The position numbers and the translations under genes are program-made. From CAYFVU01 sp964346645 (GTDB taxonomy: Bacteria > Spirochaetota > Spirochaetia > DSM-16054 > Sediminispirochaetaceae): DNA of 64,000 nt. Under the pieces are notes generated by a model. The model was not told the DNA's origin. It searched no databases and worked only from the letters and a program-made list of their open reading frames with translations. The DNA lies in contig CAYFVU010000006.1 in the NCBI GenBank assembly GCA_964346645.1, positions 1 to 64,000 of the forward strand, read 5' to 3'. Numbering within the stretch: position 1 is the stretch's first letter; the number at the start of each line of letters is the position of its first letter. Positions 26,902 to 35,586 of the stretch are shown piece after piece.

Positions 26902-27942
26902 ATGCAAAAGAAGAAATTCATCGCCATGACCGTTACCCTGCTGCTTTTCGTGCCGTTGACTGTACCCGTGCTGTTTGCGCAGGAGGAGATGAGGGGCGTC
27001 GTCATCTACGCCTCAGGATCCGGGTTCGAACACATACGTAACGATGACACACGAGAATACGACCTCGCGGTAGACGTTGCCGAGGGAGTAGAGTTGCAGG
27101 CCGGCGACTATCTCAATACCTATGACGGAACTTTTCTCGAAATCCAGCTCTACCCCTCCGAGAACGTGTTGAAGGTCGCGGAGAACACCAGTTTCAAGAT
27201 CAACGAAGTCTCGGAGCAGGGGGGCGGCAACTTCGAGTTGAGCTACGGCCGCATACGCGCACGGGTGAAGAAACTCGCCGGACTCGAGAAGTTCTCGATA
27301 GAGGGGCCGAGCATGGTTGCCGGAGTGCGGGGCACCGATTTCGGGTACGACATCATCTATGATCAGAGCGAATCGGCGGAGAAGACCGTCGCTTCGGTTT
27401 ATTGCTTCGAAGGCAGAGTCGAAGTGGAAACGAAGGAGGGGATAGTCCGGTCGGATGCCGGCGAAAAAGAGCGCGTCACGGTAGACATCGCCTCCAGGGA
27501 GATGGTCCGTCTCGTAGAGAGGCGTGTGGCTGCCGGTCCCGCCGAAGGCGAGGTGCGGCCGGAAGAGTCCCGGGCGGTAGAGCTGGAGTATAGCTTGATA
27601 AAAGAGTCGGTCTCAGAGCCCATCGAAACCTACTGGGAAAGGTACGATTTCGAAGGAACGCTGCTGGAGCAGACGAAGGAAGAGAAGGAGGAGCAGCCCG
27701 TTATCGTTGAGAGTCAAGAGTTGGATGTGGAGCGGAGGCGCAATATCCTTCGCACCTCAGGTGCTGTGAGCGGCGGACTCGGCATCCTCTTCGGTTCGGC
27801 TACCCTCACGTTTGTCTATGCGGATTCGCTTCTCTCGGATATGGATAACGATACGCGGGACAGTTACACGATCGGGCTCGGGGCTATGACCGGTATGTTT
27901 CTCTCCACATCGCTCTTCTCCTACCTCTTCTCCCTCTGGTAG
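26902..27942 (+). CDS. exported FecR-domain protein with C-terminal membrane segments
   Basis: The 346-residue product has a signal peptide (about 1-26, ending LFAQ). A FecR domain (about 55-180) follows, with GDYLNTYDGTFLEIQLYP and the signature FSIEGPSMVAGVRGTDFGYD, then a charged region. Two hydrophobic segments close the protein (about 292-308 and 322-345). GGAGAAGG precedes the ATG. FecR domains bind ligands or act as scaffolds at the envelope. No FecI sigma factor or TonB receptor is next to it, so this is not a Fec-type iron system. Confidence 0.82.
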   Translation: MQKKKFIAMTVTLLLFVPLTVPVLFAQEEMRGVVIYASGSGFEHIRNDDTREYDLAVDVAEGVELQAGDYLNTYDGTFLEIQLYPSENVLKVAENTSFKINEVSEQGGGNFELSYGRIRARVKKLAGLEKFSIEGPSMVAGVRGTDFGYDIIYDQSESAEKTVASVYCFEGRVEVETKEGIVRSDAGEKERVTVDIASREMVRLVERRVAAGPAEGEVRPEESRAVELEYSLIKESVSEPIETYWERYDFEGTLLEQTKEEKEEQPVIVESQELDVERRRNILRTSGAVSGGLGILFGSATLTFVYADSLLSDMDNDTRDSYTIGLGAMTGMFLSTSLFSYLFSLW

Positions 27943-27972
27943 GAGGCTCGGCGGGAGTAGCGGTGACCGGCG

Positions 27973-29442
27973 CTACGAGCCCGGTCGTATGTGCTCCTTC
28001 ACTTTGCTTTCCACGGTTTCGAGCTCGGTTATGTCCCAGTTGCCGTCTTTCTTACGCTCGAGGGTCAGCCTCTCGACCATGCGGCTTATTTCGACCACAC
28101 CGGTGGACTCGATATCTCTTGCGGATTCTTCCGCTCCGGTCGTATTCGTCGCTGTGCGTGTCTCCGCGGGGAGTGTGGAGTATTTGAGGAAGCGGACCTC
28201 GTAACGGCGCTTCTCCCCGCCGATCTTCGATTTCTCTTCTATGCGGATATCCGACACGCCGTAGACGAAGGTGTAGTTGGACAGGGGAGGGCGCCCCTTC
28301 TCCTCCCACTCATCTACGCTCATGAAGCTCTCGGTGTGCTCGACTCCCTTTCGGATCCGGGCGATAACGTAGAGGGTCGTTACCTCGTTCATGTGCTGTG
28401 AGCCGGGACTGCCTGCGATGCATGCATCCATCGTCTGGTGGTCGAGCCTGTTCATGCTTTCGTAGTAGAGCCGGATGACATCTCGCGGCGGAAGACCCAC
28501 GGTCGGATCTTCTCCTCTACCACCGCGTAGCGGCGAGAAGAGAAAGAGAAGCACAAAGACCGCCGCCAAACCCAAACCGATGGGAGGGGCGTACGTGCGC
28601 ACCGTCCTGCTGAAGCGCAGCCTGCGCGCCTCCCTGTGTAGAGACTCTCGGGCCCTTCTTCTACGCTCCTCCATCTCCTCAGTGCGGACCGCCTCCCGCC
28701 ACGATTCGCGCCGGCAACGGGACACGGTCCTCGATACCTCTTCTGTCTCCGGAATCTTACCTTCTGAGAAGGGAAGATAGATGAGCCGCGCGCACTCATC
28801 CCACATGTCGGGACAGTAGAGATAGGGGTGGGCGGGGACCTCCTCATTCTCCTCGTACGGCGCATGGCCGGTCAAACTCCGGTAAAGGTGGAGAAGCGAG
28901 GTTCCCACGAGTCTCTCTCGGGGACTGTATCCGGCGAAGCGCAGCCGCACCGTCTCCGCCTTCAGCTCTTCCGCAATCACCGACGCAAGGGAGGGAGGAA
29001 GCACATGCCATCCGTAAGAGGAGTCGAAGAAAACCGCCTCTGGGATGATTTTTTCCGCCGATTCATCGTATTCTCGTCTCAAGAGTGAGTAGGCGTAGAA
29101 CAGACTCTCCGTGTACGAGAGGCAGTGCTCCGGCGAGAGTTCGGCGAGCTCTTCCATAGGACGGATGTCTCCCGTGTCGGAGAAGGTGGCGTAGAGATAC
29201 CCTTCGTCCTCGATGGTGCCGCTCCATCTCCAGAGCTCTATCTCACCCTCATGGACGAAGTAACCCGAACGTTCCTCCATCTGCATGAGACGCCGCTGTT
29301 GTCCGGAACGGGCCCGTGTGATCCGGATGCCCAGGAGTGTGCCCTCGTCCCTCGCGAAATTCTTGATAAGCGGGGGGATCTGCTCCTCCCTACGGTCGGC
29401 GCCGTGTGCCGGAGTTTCTCGCCGTCGTTCGTCGCTGCTCAT
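27973..29442 (-). CDS. pseudokinase-like membrane protein with exported C-terminal domain
   Basis: The 489-residue protein has a cytoplasmic N-terminal part (about 30-240) that faintly resembles a degenerate protein kinase: YSPRERLVGTSLLHLYRSLTG and HAPY recall the C-lobe, but no Gly loop, catalytic HRD Asp or DFG is seen. An Arg-rich helix (about 240-280), one membrane helix (about 286-303) and an outside domain (about 318-489) of possible NTF2-like form (VIRLYYESMNRLDHQTMDACI) follow. The ATG overlaps the AMMECR1 stop by 4 bases. Function unknown; the kinase resemblance is an inference. Confidence 0.7.
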   Translation of the reverse strand: MSSDERRRETPAHGADRREEQIPPLIKNFARDEGTLLGIRITRARSGQQRRLMQMEERSGYFVHEGEIELWRWSGTIEDEGYLYATFSDTGDIRPMEELAELSPEHCLSYTESLFYAYSLLRREYDESAEKIIPEAVFFDSSYGWHVLPPSLASVIAEELKAETVRLRFAGYSPRERLVGTSLLHLYRSLTGHAPYEENEEVPAHPYLYCPDMWDECARLIYLPFSEGKIPETEEVSRTVSRCRRESWREAVRTEEMEERRRRARESLHREARRLRFSRTVRTYAPPIGLGLAAVFVLLFLFSPLRGGRGEDPTVGLPPRDVIRLYYESMNRLDHQTMDACIAGSPGSQHMNEVTTLYVIARIRKGVEHTESFMSVDEWEEKGRPPLSNYTFVYGVSDIRIEEKSKIGGEKRRYEVRFLKYSTLPAETRTATNTTGAEESARDIESTGVVEISRMVERLTLERKKDGNWDITELETVESKVKEHIRPGS

Positions 29443-30014
29443 CTCTGTCGTCTCTCTTCTTTAAAATCCTTCTCTCCGAATACGATGGCGCTGAAGAGGA
29501 AGATCTCGGTCTGTTCTTCCTGCCAACAGCCCGCGGGCAACCCCGCTTTCCTGCACGTCTGGTCCAGGAACTGTTCACGGTCCCAGCCCTGCTCAATCGG
29601 CACCTGCGGAAGTAGAATACCGGATCTCGGACCCGAACGCATCATGATGCCGTGTCTTCCCACCTCGACCTCATCAGGCGAGGATGCCTTCTCTAGGGGG
29701 GTCAGCACCGAGATCTCGATGTCCACCTGTTCCAACTCGTCGCGGTGCAGGGGCGGAAACCTCGGATCCCGGAACGCGCTCGAGACCGCGAGTTCCCGAA
29801 TACCGTCTATCAGGGGTTTCGTACCGCTTATGTTGCCGATGCAGCCCCTTAGATCTTCTCCCTCGTGTAGGGTCACGAAGGCGCCGCAGACTGTTTTTAT
29901 CCTCTCGGTCGCCTCGGGATAATCGCCTGTGCGGCCCTCCAAATGGGAGGCAATGCTCTCCCGTGCCGTGCGAAGGAGCATCATCTTCTCTCTATCCGTG
30001 AGTTCGAGTTCCAT
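29439..30014 (-). CDS. amrA: AMMECR1-domain protein (AmmeMemoRadiSam protein A)
   Basis: This 191-residue protein has the AMMECR1 signature LRGCIGNISGTKPLIDGIRE, then AFRDPRFPPLHRDEL and the typical DIEISVLTPLEK. The family pairs with MEMO and a radical SAM protein in bacteria; the reaction is not established here. It overlaps the MEMO gene by 23 bases upstream and the membrane protein gene by 4 bases downstream. No radical SAM gene lies in the neighbourhood. Confidence 0.93.
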   Translation of the reverse strand: MELELTDREKMMLLRTARESIASHLEGRTGDYPEATERIKTVCGAFVTLHEGEDLRGCIGNISGTKPLIDGIRELAVSSAFRDPRFPPLHRDELEQVDIEISVLTPLEKASSPDEVEVGRHGIMMRSGPRSGILLPQVPIEQGWDREQFLDQTCRKAGLPAGCWQEEQTEIFLFSAIVFGEKDFKEERRQR

Positions 30015-30942
30015 TTTGAGCCTCCTGTACCGGTTTTTCGTAGCTCAATGCTGCCGCTCCGAAGCCGACACCCGTGGTATCTTCCCCCGAGAGCGAGGTG
30101 CCCCACCTGAGTATGGAGACTCGGTAGTCGGGGTGCAGACCGATTACCGCTGCAGCCGCCGCCGTTCCGCAGGAGTCTATCCGTCCCTCTCTGACGAGGC
30201 GGAGGAGAGAGGGTACTGCAGCCTGTCGTTTGCCGGTCTCGGAACGTTTATACATACGGTTTCCATCCGCGGTAAGAGCCGAGATGAAGGCGCCGCTTCG
30301 GGTTTCGAGATTTGCCGCATCGGTCTCGGCGCTGAGATTAGCGGAGATGAGAACGAGCGAATCCTCTTCCTCCGCGAGCTCGAGTAGCCCCGTAAGAGCC
30401 TGAACAGTAGCCCGGCTTTCATCTCCCGCCAGCACGGGGAGCAACTCGGTTTCGGGAAAGTACAGCGAGAGCGGGGGAAGCAGGGTGTCGAGCACGTGCT
30501 CCTCCTCGAAGGGCTCTTCGTCGAGCAGGGCTCCGTCGACCTCGGCGAGTACCCGGTCTCTCGTCTCTCTATCGAGCGTGAGTTCGCCCGCCGGCGAACG
30601 AAAGGCCGTATGAGGGGAGAGGAACACTCCGCTCCTCTTCTCTCGGTGAGCTGCGCCTATCGCGATGATCCTGCGGGGAGCCGGGCTTCTGCGCGAGATC
30701 AGCTCGAAACCGTCGATGAGGTAGGGAAGAATGTACTCGTATGCCGCGTGGGGAAGCAGGAGCGTCTGGACCTCATCGGGGGCCATTCGGACTGCCTCCT
30801 GTCGCTCCTCCTGCGCCTGCTCGCCCGTGCCGTTTTTCTTCCCTTTATCCGAAGGAGGTGAGTCGAAGAGTTGCGCACATTCCTCTTTGCTCGAGGGGTA
30901 GAAAATACCCGCCACGAGGGGGTCCCGTACTTCGCTTCTCAT
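29992..30942 (-). CDS. amrB: MEMO-family dioxygenase-like protein (AmmeMemoRadiSam protein B)
   Basis: This 316-residue MEMO1-like protein starts RDPLVAGIFYPSSKEECAQLF. It has LLLPHAAYEYILPYLIDGFE (the metal-binding His region, Pro-His-Ala here), AIGAAHREKRSGVFLSPHTAF and VLISANLSAETD. The usual PHAGY motif is PHAAYEY and the usual GPNH is GAAHRE, so the metal site may be altered. An upstream in-frame start would add 17 residues but has no better ribosome site. It is coupled to AMMECR1. Confidence 0.88.
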   Translation of the reverse strand: MRSEVRDPLVAGIFYPSSKEECAQLFDSPPSDKGKKNGTGEQAQEERQEAVRMAPDEVQTLLLPHAAYEYILPYLIDGFELISRRSPAPRRIIAIGAAHREKRSGVFLSPHTAFRSPAGELTLDRETRDRVLAEVDGALLDEEPFEEEHVLDTLLPPLSLYFPETELLPVLAGDESRATVQALTGLLELAEEEDSLVLISANLSAETDAANLETRSGAFISALTADGNRMYKRSETGKRQAAVPSLLRLVREGRIDSCGTAAAAAVIGLHPDYRVSILRWGTSLSGEDTTGVGFGAAALSYEKPVQEAQNGTRTHG

Positions 30943-31047
30943 GCTCTCATTATCCAAAAAAAGCCCGGCTCTTTCAACGTGCCGTACCGACAACGTGTCG
31001 CACCTACAACGTGCCGCACCGACCGCAGGAAATGCCGATCAGGCCGA

Positions 31048-32481
31048 TCACTCGCCGTGGAAGAGGCGATGGAGCCGCTCCTCGTCGAGCTTGACACTCA
31101 TGTTCTTCTCCTGAGTGGGAAGCACGAGGCCCTCCTTGCCCTCCTTCGCCCTCCTCAGGTACTTGACCCGGGTGTAGTAGAGCTCGCCCCGTCCTTCGTT
31201 CTTACCTTTGGAGTAGTAGAGGGCAAGGTTTCCGGCATCGAGAAGGGTCTCTAAAGGGACGCTCTTTCCGGAGAGATGTCTGATGAAGACGAAGCCGCCG
31301 GGAAAGTCACGCGTGTGGAGCCAGTAGTCGTTGCCTTTTGCGTAGCGGCGCAGCAGCTCGTCGTTTTCGCGCGAGTTCCTGCCGACAAAGATGGTGAACT
31401 GACCCGATTGAAACCTCAGTCCGGGGATACCATCGTCGCCTCCCTTCGGCTTCTCCCTCCTCCTGAGCTCTACCACCTCGCGCAGCCGTTCGACCTCGGT
31501 CTCCATATCCGGCGCATCGTGTATCCAGCGTTCGGTCCGTGCAAGCCGCTCGAGCTCGTTTCTTCTGTGCTCGAGCTCGTCCTTTACCTTCTCCGCCGCG
31601 CGCTTCATCTTTCCGTACTTCTCGTAGTAGGCTTCGGCGTTCTGCTGAGGTGTGAGTGTGGGATCGAGGGATATGTCGGTCTTCTCGTTGTCGCGGTAGA
31701 AATTATCCACCTCTACCCACTCCATTCCCTTCTGGATGCGGTAGAGGTTGCTCATGAGAAGGTCTCCCGCCTCCTTGTAGGTTCTGCTCTCGTCCGCCTC
31801 TCCGGAGGAGCTCTCGAGCTTCTCGATGGTCGACTCGATCTTGCCGCGCTCCTTAGCGAGCCGTGCCTCGGCGCTCTTCCTCAGACGGTCCCTCTCCTCG
31901 CGCAGCTCCTTGAGGCGGTACTCCTCCTCTATTGCCGCATTGAAGCTCCGGTCCTCGGGGTAGGGCCGGACGGTGAACTCCTCATCCTTCTTGGCGCGTC
32001 TCTTGCCGCCGGCTTCGATTTGCGCCTCCGGGTCGTAGACCGCGCCGGAGACCTCGTTCCTGTTCGGCCGCCGGTAGAAGGCGTCGATGATTCGTTGCTC
32101 GGTGTCTGTGGCGATGATGTTCGCGGCTCCGCCCCAAAGACGGAGAAAGAGGAGGGTCGTCTCGCCGCCGCGGACGAGCGAGAGCCGCACGATACGTTCT
32201 CCCTGTATCTGCTCGGCCTCGCGGATCTTACCTCCCTGGAGGCGGGACCTGAGGAGCTGGGCGAAACGCTGCAGCGGCACGCGGTTCTCCACGTTCGTGC
32301 TGACCTCGTGCAGGCGTGTGGCCCCCTGACGGAGCGAAATGAGGAGTTTAAGCTTCCGTTTCGGCCTATAGAGGTCGAGTATGAGGGTCTTGTAGTCCGG
32401 TTGTCTCACCTTCTGTACGTGGCTTCCCGGTAGGTCGAGCTCCGAGAGTACGAGGTCTATCTCTTTCCAGTTGAGCGACAA
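31048..32481 (-). CDS. rqcH: RqcH/NEMF family ribosome quality-control factor
   Basis: The 477-residue protein binds stalled 50S-peptidyl-tRNA and directs C-terminal Ala tailing in bacteria. The NFACT-N domain (about 1-170), a long coiled coil (about 190-310) and the NFACT-R domain (about 365-477, DYWLHTRDFPGGFVFIR, then YSKGKNEGRGELYYT) are visible. In the segment QIQGERIVR the Asp of the conserved Asp-Arg pair is Glu95. It is about 90 residues shorter than Bacillus RqcH. The start is TTG with GGAG 6 bases upstream, 3 bases after the macro-domain gene. Confidence 0.9.
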   Translation of the reverse strand: MSLNWKEIDLVLSELDLPGSHVQKVRQPDYKTLILDLYRPKRKLKLLISLRQGATRLHEVSTNVENRVPLQRFAQLLRSRLQGGKIREAEQIQGERIVRLSLVRGGETTLLFLRLWGGAANIIATDTEQRIIDAFYRRPNRNEVSGAVYDPEAQIEAGGKRRAKKDEEFTVRPYPEDRSFNAAIEEEYRLKELREERDRLRKSAEARLAKERGKIESTIEKLESSSGEADESRTYKEAGDLLMSNLYRIQKGMEWVEVDNFYRDNEKTDISLDPTLTPQQNAEAYYEKYGKMKRAAEKVKDELEHRRNELERLARTERWIHDAPDMETEVERLREVVELRRREKPKGGDDGIPGLRFQSGQFTIFVGRNSRENDELLRRYAKGNDYWLHTRDFPGGFVFIRHLSGKSVPLETLLDAGNLALYYSKGKNEGRGELYYTRVKYLRRAKEGKEGLVLPTQEKNMSVKLDEERLHRLFHGE

Positions 32482-32484
32482 TCG

Positions 32485-33036
32485 CTACTCCAAGCCCTCG
32501 GTGGCGATGGTCTCGGCGAATACCTGCTCGTCGGACTCACCGAAGAAGACGAGGTATACCGTTGCGGGAAGGTTGTGCGAGGCAAGAAAACCGCTGATCT
32601 CTCGGTAAGCGATCTCCGCCGCCCTCTGCTTCGGAAAGCCGTAGACGCCCGTGCTGATGGCGGGAAAGGCTATGGTCTTGAGGCCCGTCTCCGAGGCCAG
32701 GGAAAGACAGTTAACGTAGGCTTCTGCGAGGGTCTTCTCCTCACCGTCGTTTCCCCCGTTCCAGACCGGACCTACCGTGTGAATGACGTACTGCGCCGGC
32801 AACTTGCCCGCGTTCGTGATGACCGCCTTGCCTGCGGGAAGTCCCTCGGGATATCGATGGGTGCGTATATCCTTGCACTCCTCGAGAATTTCGGATCCGC
32901 CTTTCTTGTGGATGGCTCCGTCCACTCCGCCGCCTCCCATGAGACTCGAGTTCGCCGCGTTTACCACCGCATCTACCTCCACGGTGGTTATGTCTCCGTT
33001 TTGCAGCACGATTCGATCTTTGTAGTACTTTTTCAT
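32485..33036 (-). CDS. macro-domain ADP-ribose deacylase
   Basis: This 183-residue single macro domain has NGDITTVEVDAVVNAANSSL, MGGGGVDGAIHKKGG and GVYGFPKQRAAEIAYREI. This matches the MacroD-type that removes O-acetyl-ADP-ribose or ADP-ribose from acidic residues. The ATG is fixed by AGGAGG upstream. The frame stays open further upstream, but only over hisC. No ADP-ribosyl transferase gene is visible nearby. It lies between hisC and rqcH in one tight operon. Confidence 0.93.
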   Translation of the reverse strand: MKKYYKDRIVLQNGDITTVEVDAVVNAANSSLMGGGGVDGAIHKKGGSEILEECKDIRTHRYPEGLPAGKAVITNAGKLPAQYVIHTVGPVWNGGNDGEEKTLAEAYVNCLSLASETGLKTIAFPAISTGVYGFPKQRAAEIAYREISGFLASHNLPATVYLVFFGESDEQVFAETIATEGLE

Positions 33037-33047
33037 GACATGCCTCC

Positions 33048-34142
33048 TTATGGTCGTAGCCCTCGGAGTGCCTCGACCAGCCGTTCCATCTCTTCGTCCG
33101 TCCCTATGGATATGCGGACGAAGTCCTCTATTCCTTTGTGACCGAAGTAGCGCACGAGAATCCCTCGCTCTTTCAGCCGTGTGTAGACCTCTCTGCCCGA
33201 GAGATCGGGATGTGTGGTGAAGATGAAGTTGGCTTTCGACGGGACGACGTACCATCCCTCCCCTTCGAGTTTCTCGAGCGTCCGCTCCCTCGTGAGCATT
33301 ATGCTCCGTCGGCACTTCTCGAAGTAGTCCTCTTCGCGCAATGCCCGTACGGCAATTTCCTGGCTGATCCGGTTGACCGGGTAGCTGTTGAACGAGTTCT
33401 TAACCGTGTTCAGTACGCGAATAATCTCCTCCGAGGCTGCGGCGTATCCTATCCGCATCCCCGCGAGGGATCGATTCTTGGAGAAGGTGTGTACGATTAT
33501 CAGGTTGTCGTAGCGTTCTACGAGGGGAAGGCTGCTCTCTGCGCCGAAATCCACGTAGGCTTCGTCTATGACGAGGGGAATTTCAGCCGGAACCGCCTCG
33601 AGGAGCTCCTCTATGCTGCTGCGGTTCAGCGCCGCGCCGGTCGGCGCGTTCGGGTTCGGAAAGATGATGCCCGTCGAGGGCTGCTCCTCCGTGTATCTCG
33701 AGTAGTCTTCCGGGTCGATGAAGAGCTCATCGGTAAGGGGGATCTTTCGGTAGGGGATGTCGTAGAACGAGCAGTAGACGGGATAGAAGCTGTAGGTGTG
33801 CTCCGGAAAGAGCAGCGGTCCGCGGCTGCGGTCGAAGAAGGCGTAGAAGATGAATGAGAGAACTTCGTCTGAGCCGTTCCCGAGGAAAAACGAGTCTAGT
33901 GAGAGTCCGAATCTCTCAGAGAGTGCCCTCCTCACTTCGGTCGACTCGGGATCCGGATAGAGGCGGAGACGATCCGCTTCCGCGTTCCGAAGGTACTCCT
34001 GTACGGAGGGCGCGGGCGGGTAGGGGTTCTCGTTGGTGTTCAGCTTGATATAGGTCCGGTCCTGCGGCTGTTCGCCGGGAGTATAGGGAGTAAGAGCCGC
34101 CGCCCTCCCGGACATAAATGCTCGAGTCTTACTTGGGTTCAA
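33048..34142 (-). CDS. hisC: histidinol-phosphate aminotransferase
   Basis: This 364-residue PLP enzyme carries out the transamination step of histidine synthesis. LNTNENPYPPAPS, FLGNGSDEVLSF, NPNAPTGAALNR, VIDEAYVDF and the PLP lysine in HTFSKNRSLAGMRIGYA are all present. The TTG start is supported by AGGAGAGG 6 bases upstream, inside the end of folC (14-base overlap). An ATG nine codons later lacks such a site. hisD lies two genes upstream, so the two his genes flank folC. Confidence 0.94.
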   Translation of the reverse strand: MNPSKTRAFMSGRAAALTPYTPGEQPQDRTYIKLNTNENPYPPAPSVQEYLRNAEADRLRLYPDPESTEVRRALSERFGLSLDSFFLGNGSDEVLSFIFYAFFDRSRGPLLFPEHTYSFYPVYCSFYDIPYRKIPLTDELFIDPEDYSRYTEEQPSTGIIFPNPNAPTGAALNRSSIEELLEAVPAEIPLVIDEAYVDFGAESSLPLVERYDNLIIVHTFSKNRSLAGMRIGYAAASEEIIRVLNTVKNSFNSYPVNRISQEIAVRALREEDYFEKCRRSIMLTRERTLEKLEGEGWYVVPSKANFIFTTHPDLSGREVYTRLKERGILVRYFGHKGIEDFVRISIGTDEEMERLVEALRGLRP

Positions 34143-35586
34143 GTTTTACCTCTCCTGTAGACGGTTCCACAGACGATTCTACTCTCCTTTTCTCCTCTCT
34201 ACAATGGCTGAGCGCATGGGGCCTAATTCCCGCAACCATGTAGAAAGAGCCGATTACGAGGATAGGAATCCGTTCGGCCGAAAGGGAGACCGCCCGTTCG
34301 AATGCCTTCCCGGCATCGACGAGGAGCTGTGTATCTTTGCGGTGCCCGGAGAAGATCGTATGCAGCTCTTCGGGTCGGCTCGGTTTGAAGATCCCCGGAC
34401 GTGATATGATGATCTCCCTGCATCGGGGCGAGAGTATTTCGGCCATCTTCTTTGCGTTTTTGCCGTATACCGAGCCGAAGATGCAGATCGGCGGCTCGGA
34501 GAAGAGCTCATCGTAGGCCTCGAGGGCGAGCCGAACGGAGGCGGGAGTGTGTGCCCCGTCGAGGAGAATAGGCGGCCTCTCTCCCATGAGCTCGAGTCTG
34601 CCGGGCAGACGGGTGGAACGGAAGCTCGTGCAGATCGTGCGGAGCTCATCCTTCGATGTGGGACTATCTGAAGCTATGTTTTTCAAAGATATGTTTTTCA
34701 AAGAGTCGACCACGATGAGCGCCAGCAGCGCATTTTCCGCCTGAAAACTGCCGAGCATGCCGATGGTCAATTCGAGCTCCCCGAAGCGGCGCAGAGCAGC
34801 GTGTATCTCGGTTCCCGAACGGGTGAGGCGGTAGGATGCTGATGAGACCTCATCGCTGAACAGATGCAGCGGAGCTCCCCTCTCGGCGGCGGTCTTCTCG
34901 AGCACCTCCATGGCCTCGTCGTGCTGCCGGGATACGAAGACCGGTTTCCCCTCCTTGATGATGCCCGCCTTCTCAGAGGCGATCTGCGGCAGCGTTGTTC
35001 CGAGCACGTCGGTGTGCTCGAGCTCGATTGGGGTGATGACCGACGCCAACGGATCGACGACGTTCGTTGCATCGAGTCTGCCGCCTATACCGGTTTCGAT
35101 GACCGCGCAGCTGCAGTCGCCGTTGCGAAAGACGAGAAATGCGAGAAGGGTGAGCAGCTCGAAGGTTGTCGGATCACCGCTCCCTTCGAGATCCAGATTT
35201 CTCACTCGGTCGAAGCCCTCACGGATCGTGTTCCCCGCCTCGACCAGAAGGGCCTCGGGAGCGAATCTTCCGGCAAAGGTGATTCTCTCTCGGTAGGTCT
35301 CTACGTGAGGGGAGGAGTAGAGACCGGTCTTGATGCCGAGCGCCTCGAGGGCATGAGCGATGTAGAGGGACGTCGAGCCCTTTCCCTTGGATCCGGCTAC
35401 ATGAACGATATCGAAATCGCGATGCGGATCTTCGAAGAGAGAGAGGATCTCGTGCATGCGGTCGAGCCGATACTCTCGTATGGTCTGTTTCTGCTTCTGC
35501 TCGAAGTTGGTGAACTCCTCGAAGAAGAGAAAGACCTCGTCGGCGGACTCAAATGGATTACGGGGAACGGACGGCCTCTCTTCCAT
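34129..35586 (-). CDS. folC: folylpolyglutamate / dihydrofolate synthase
   Basis: This 485-residue Mur-ligase-fold enzyme adds Glu to folates. The ATP loop is HVAGSKGKGSTSLYIAHAL, with TSPH-like YSSPHVETYRERI, VIETGIGGRLDATNVV and LDGAHTPAS. ATG 35586 follows GGGAGG; GTG one codon earlier is also possible. It overlaps hisD by a base or so. A short tandem duplication (SLKNISLKNIAS, about residue 295) sits in a variable linker. Confidence 0.94.
   Translation of the reverse strand: MEERPSVPRNPFESADEVFLFFEEFTNFEQKQKQTIREYRLDRMHEILSLFEDPHRDFDIVHVAGSKGKGSTSLYIAHALEALGIKTGLYSSPHVETYRERITFAGRFAPEALLVEAGNTIREGFDRVRNLDLEGSGDPTTFELLTLLAFLVFRNGDCSCAVIETGIGGRLDATNVVDPLASVITPIELEHTDVLGTTLPQIASEKAGIIKEGKPVFVSRQHDEAMEVLEKTAAERGAPLHLFSDEVSSASYRLTRSGTEIHAALRRFGELELTIGMLGSFQAENALLALIVVDSLKNISLKNIASDSPTSKDELRTICTSFRSTRLPGRLELMGERPPILLDGAHTPASVRLALEAYDELFSEPPICIFGSVYGKNAKKMAEILSPRCREIIISRPGIFKPSRPEELHTIFSGHRKDTQLLVDAGKAFERAVSLSAERIPILVIGSFYMVAGIRPHALSHCREEKRRVESSVEPSTGEVKLEPK

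Noticed and set aside
26902..27942. FecR protein as part of an iron-siderophore Fec system
   Set aside because: No FecI sigma factor, TonB-dependent receptor or transporter gene is adjacent. Only the FecR domain itself is supported.
31276..32433. Open frame of 385 codons on the plus strand
   Set aside because: It is antisense to rqcH and rich in Leu/Val/Arg as expected of reversed Glu/Lys/Asp coding. Not a gene.
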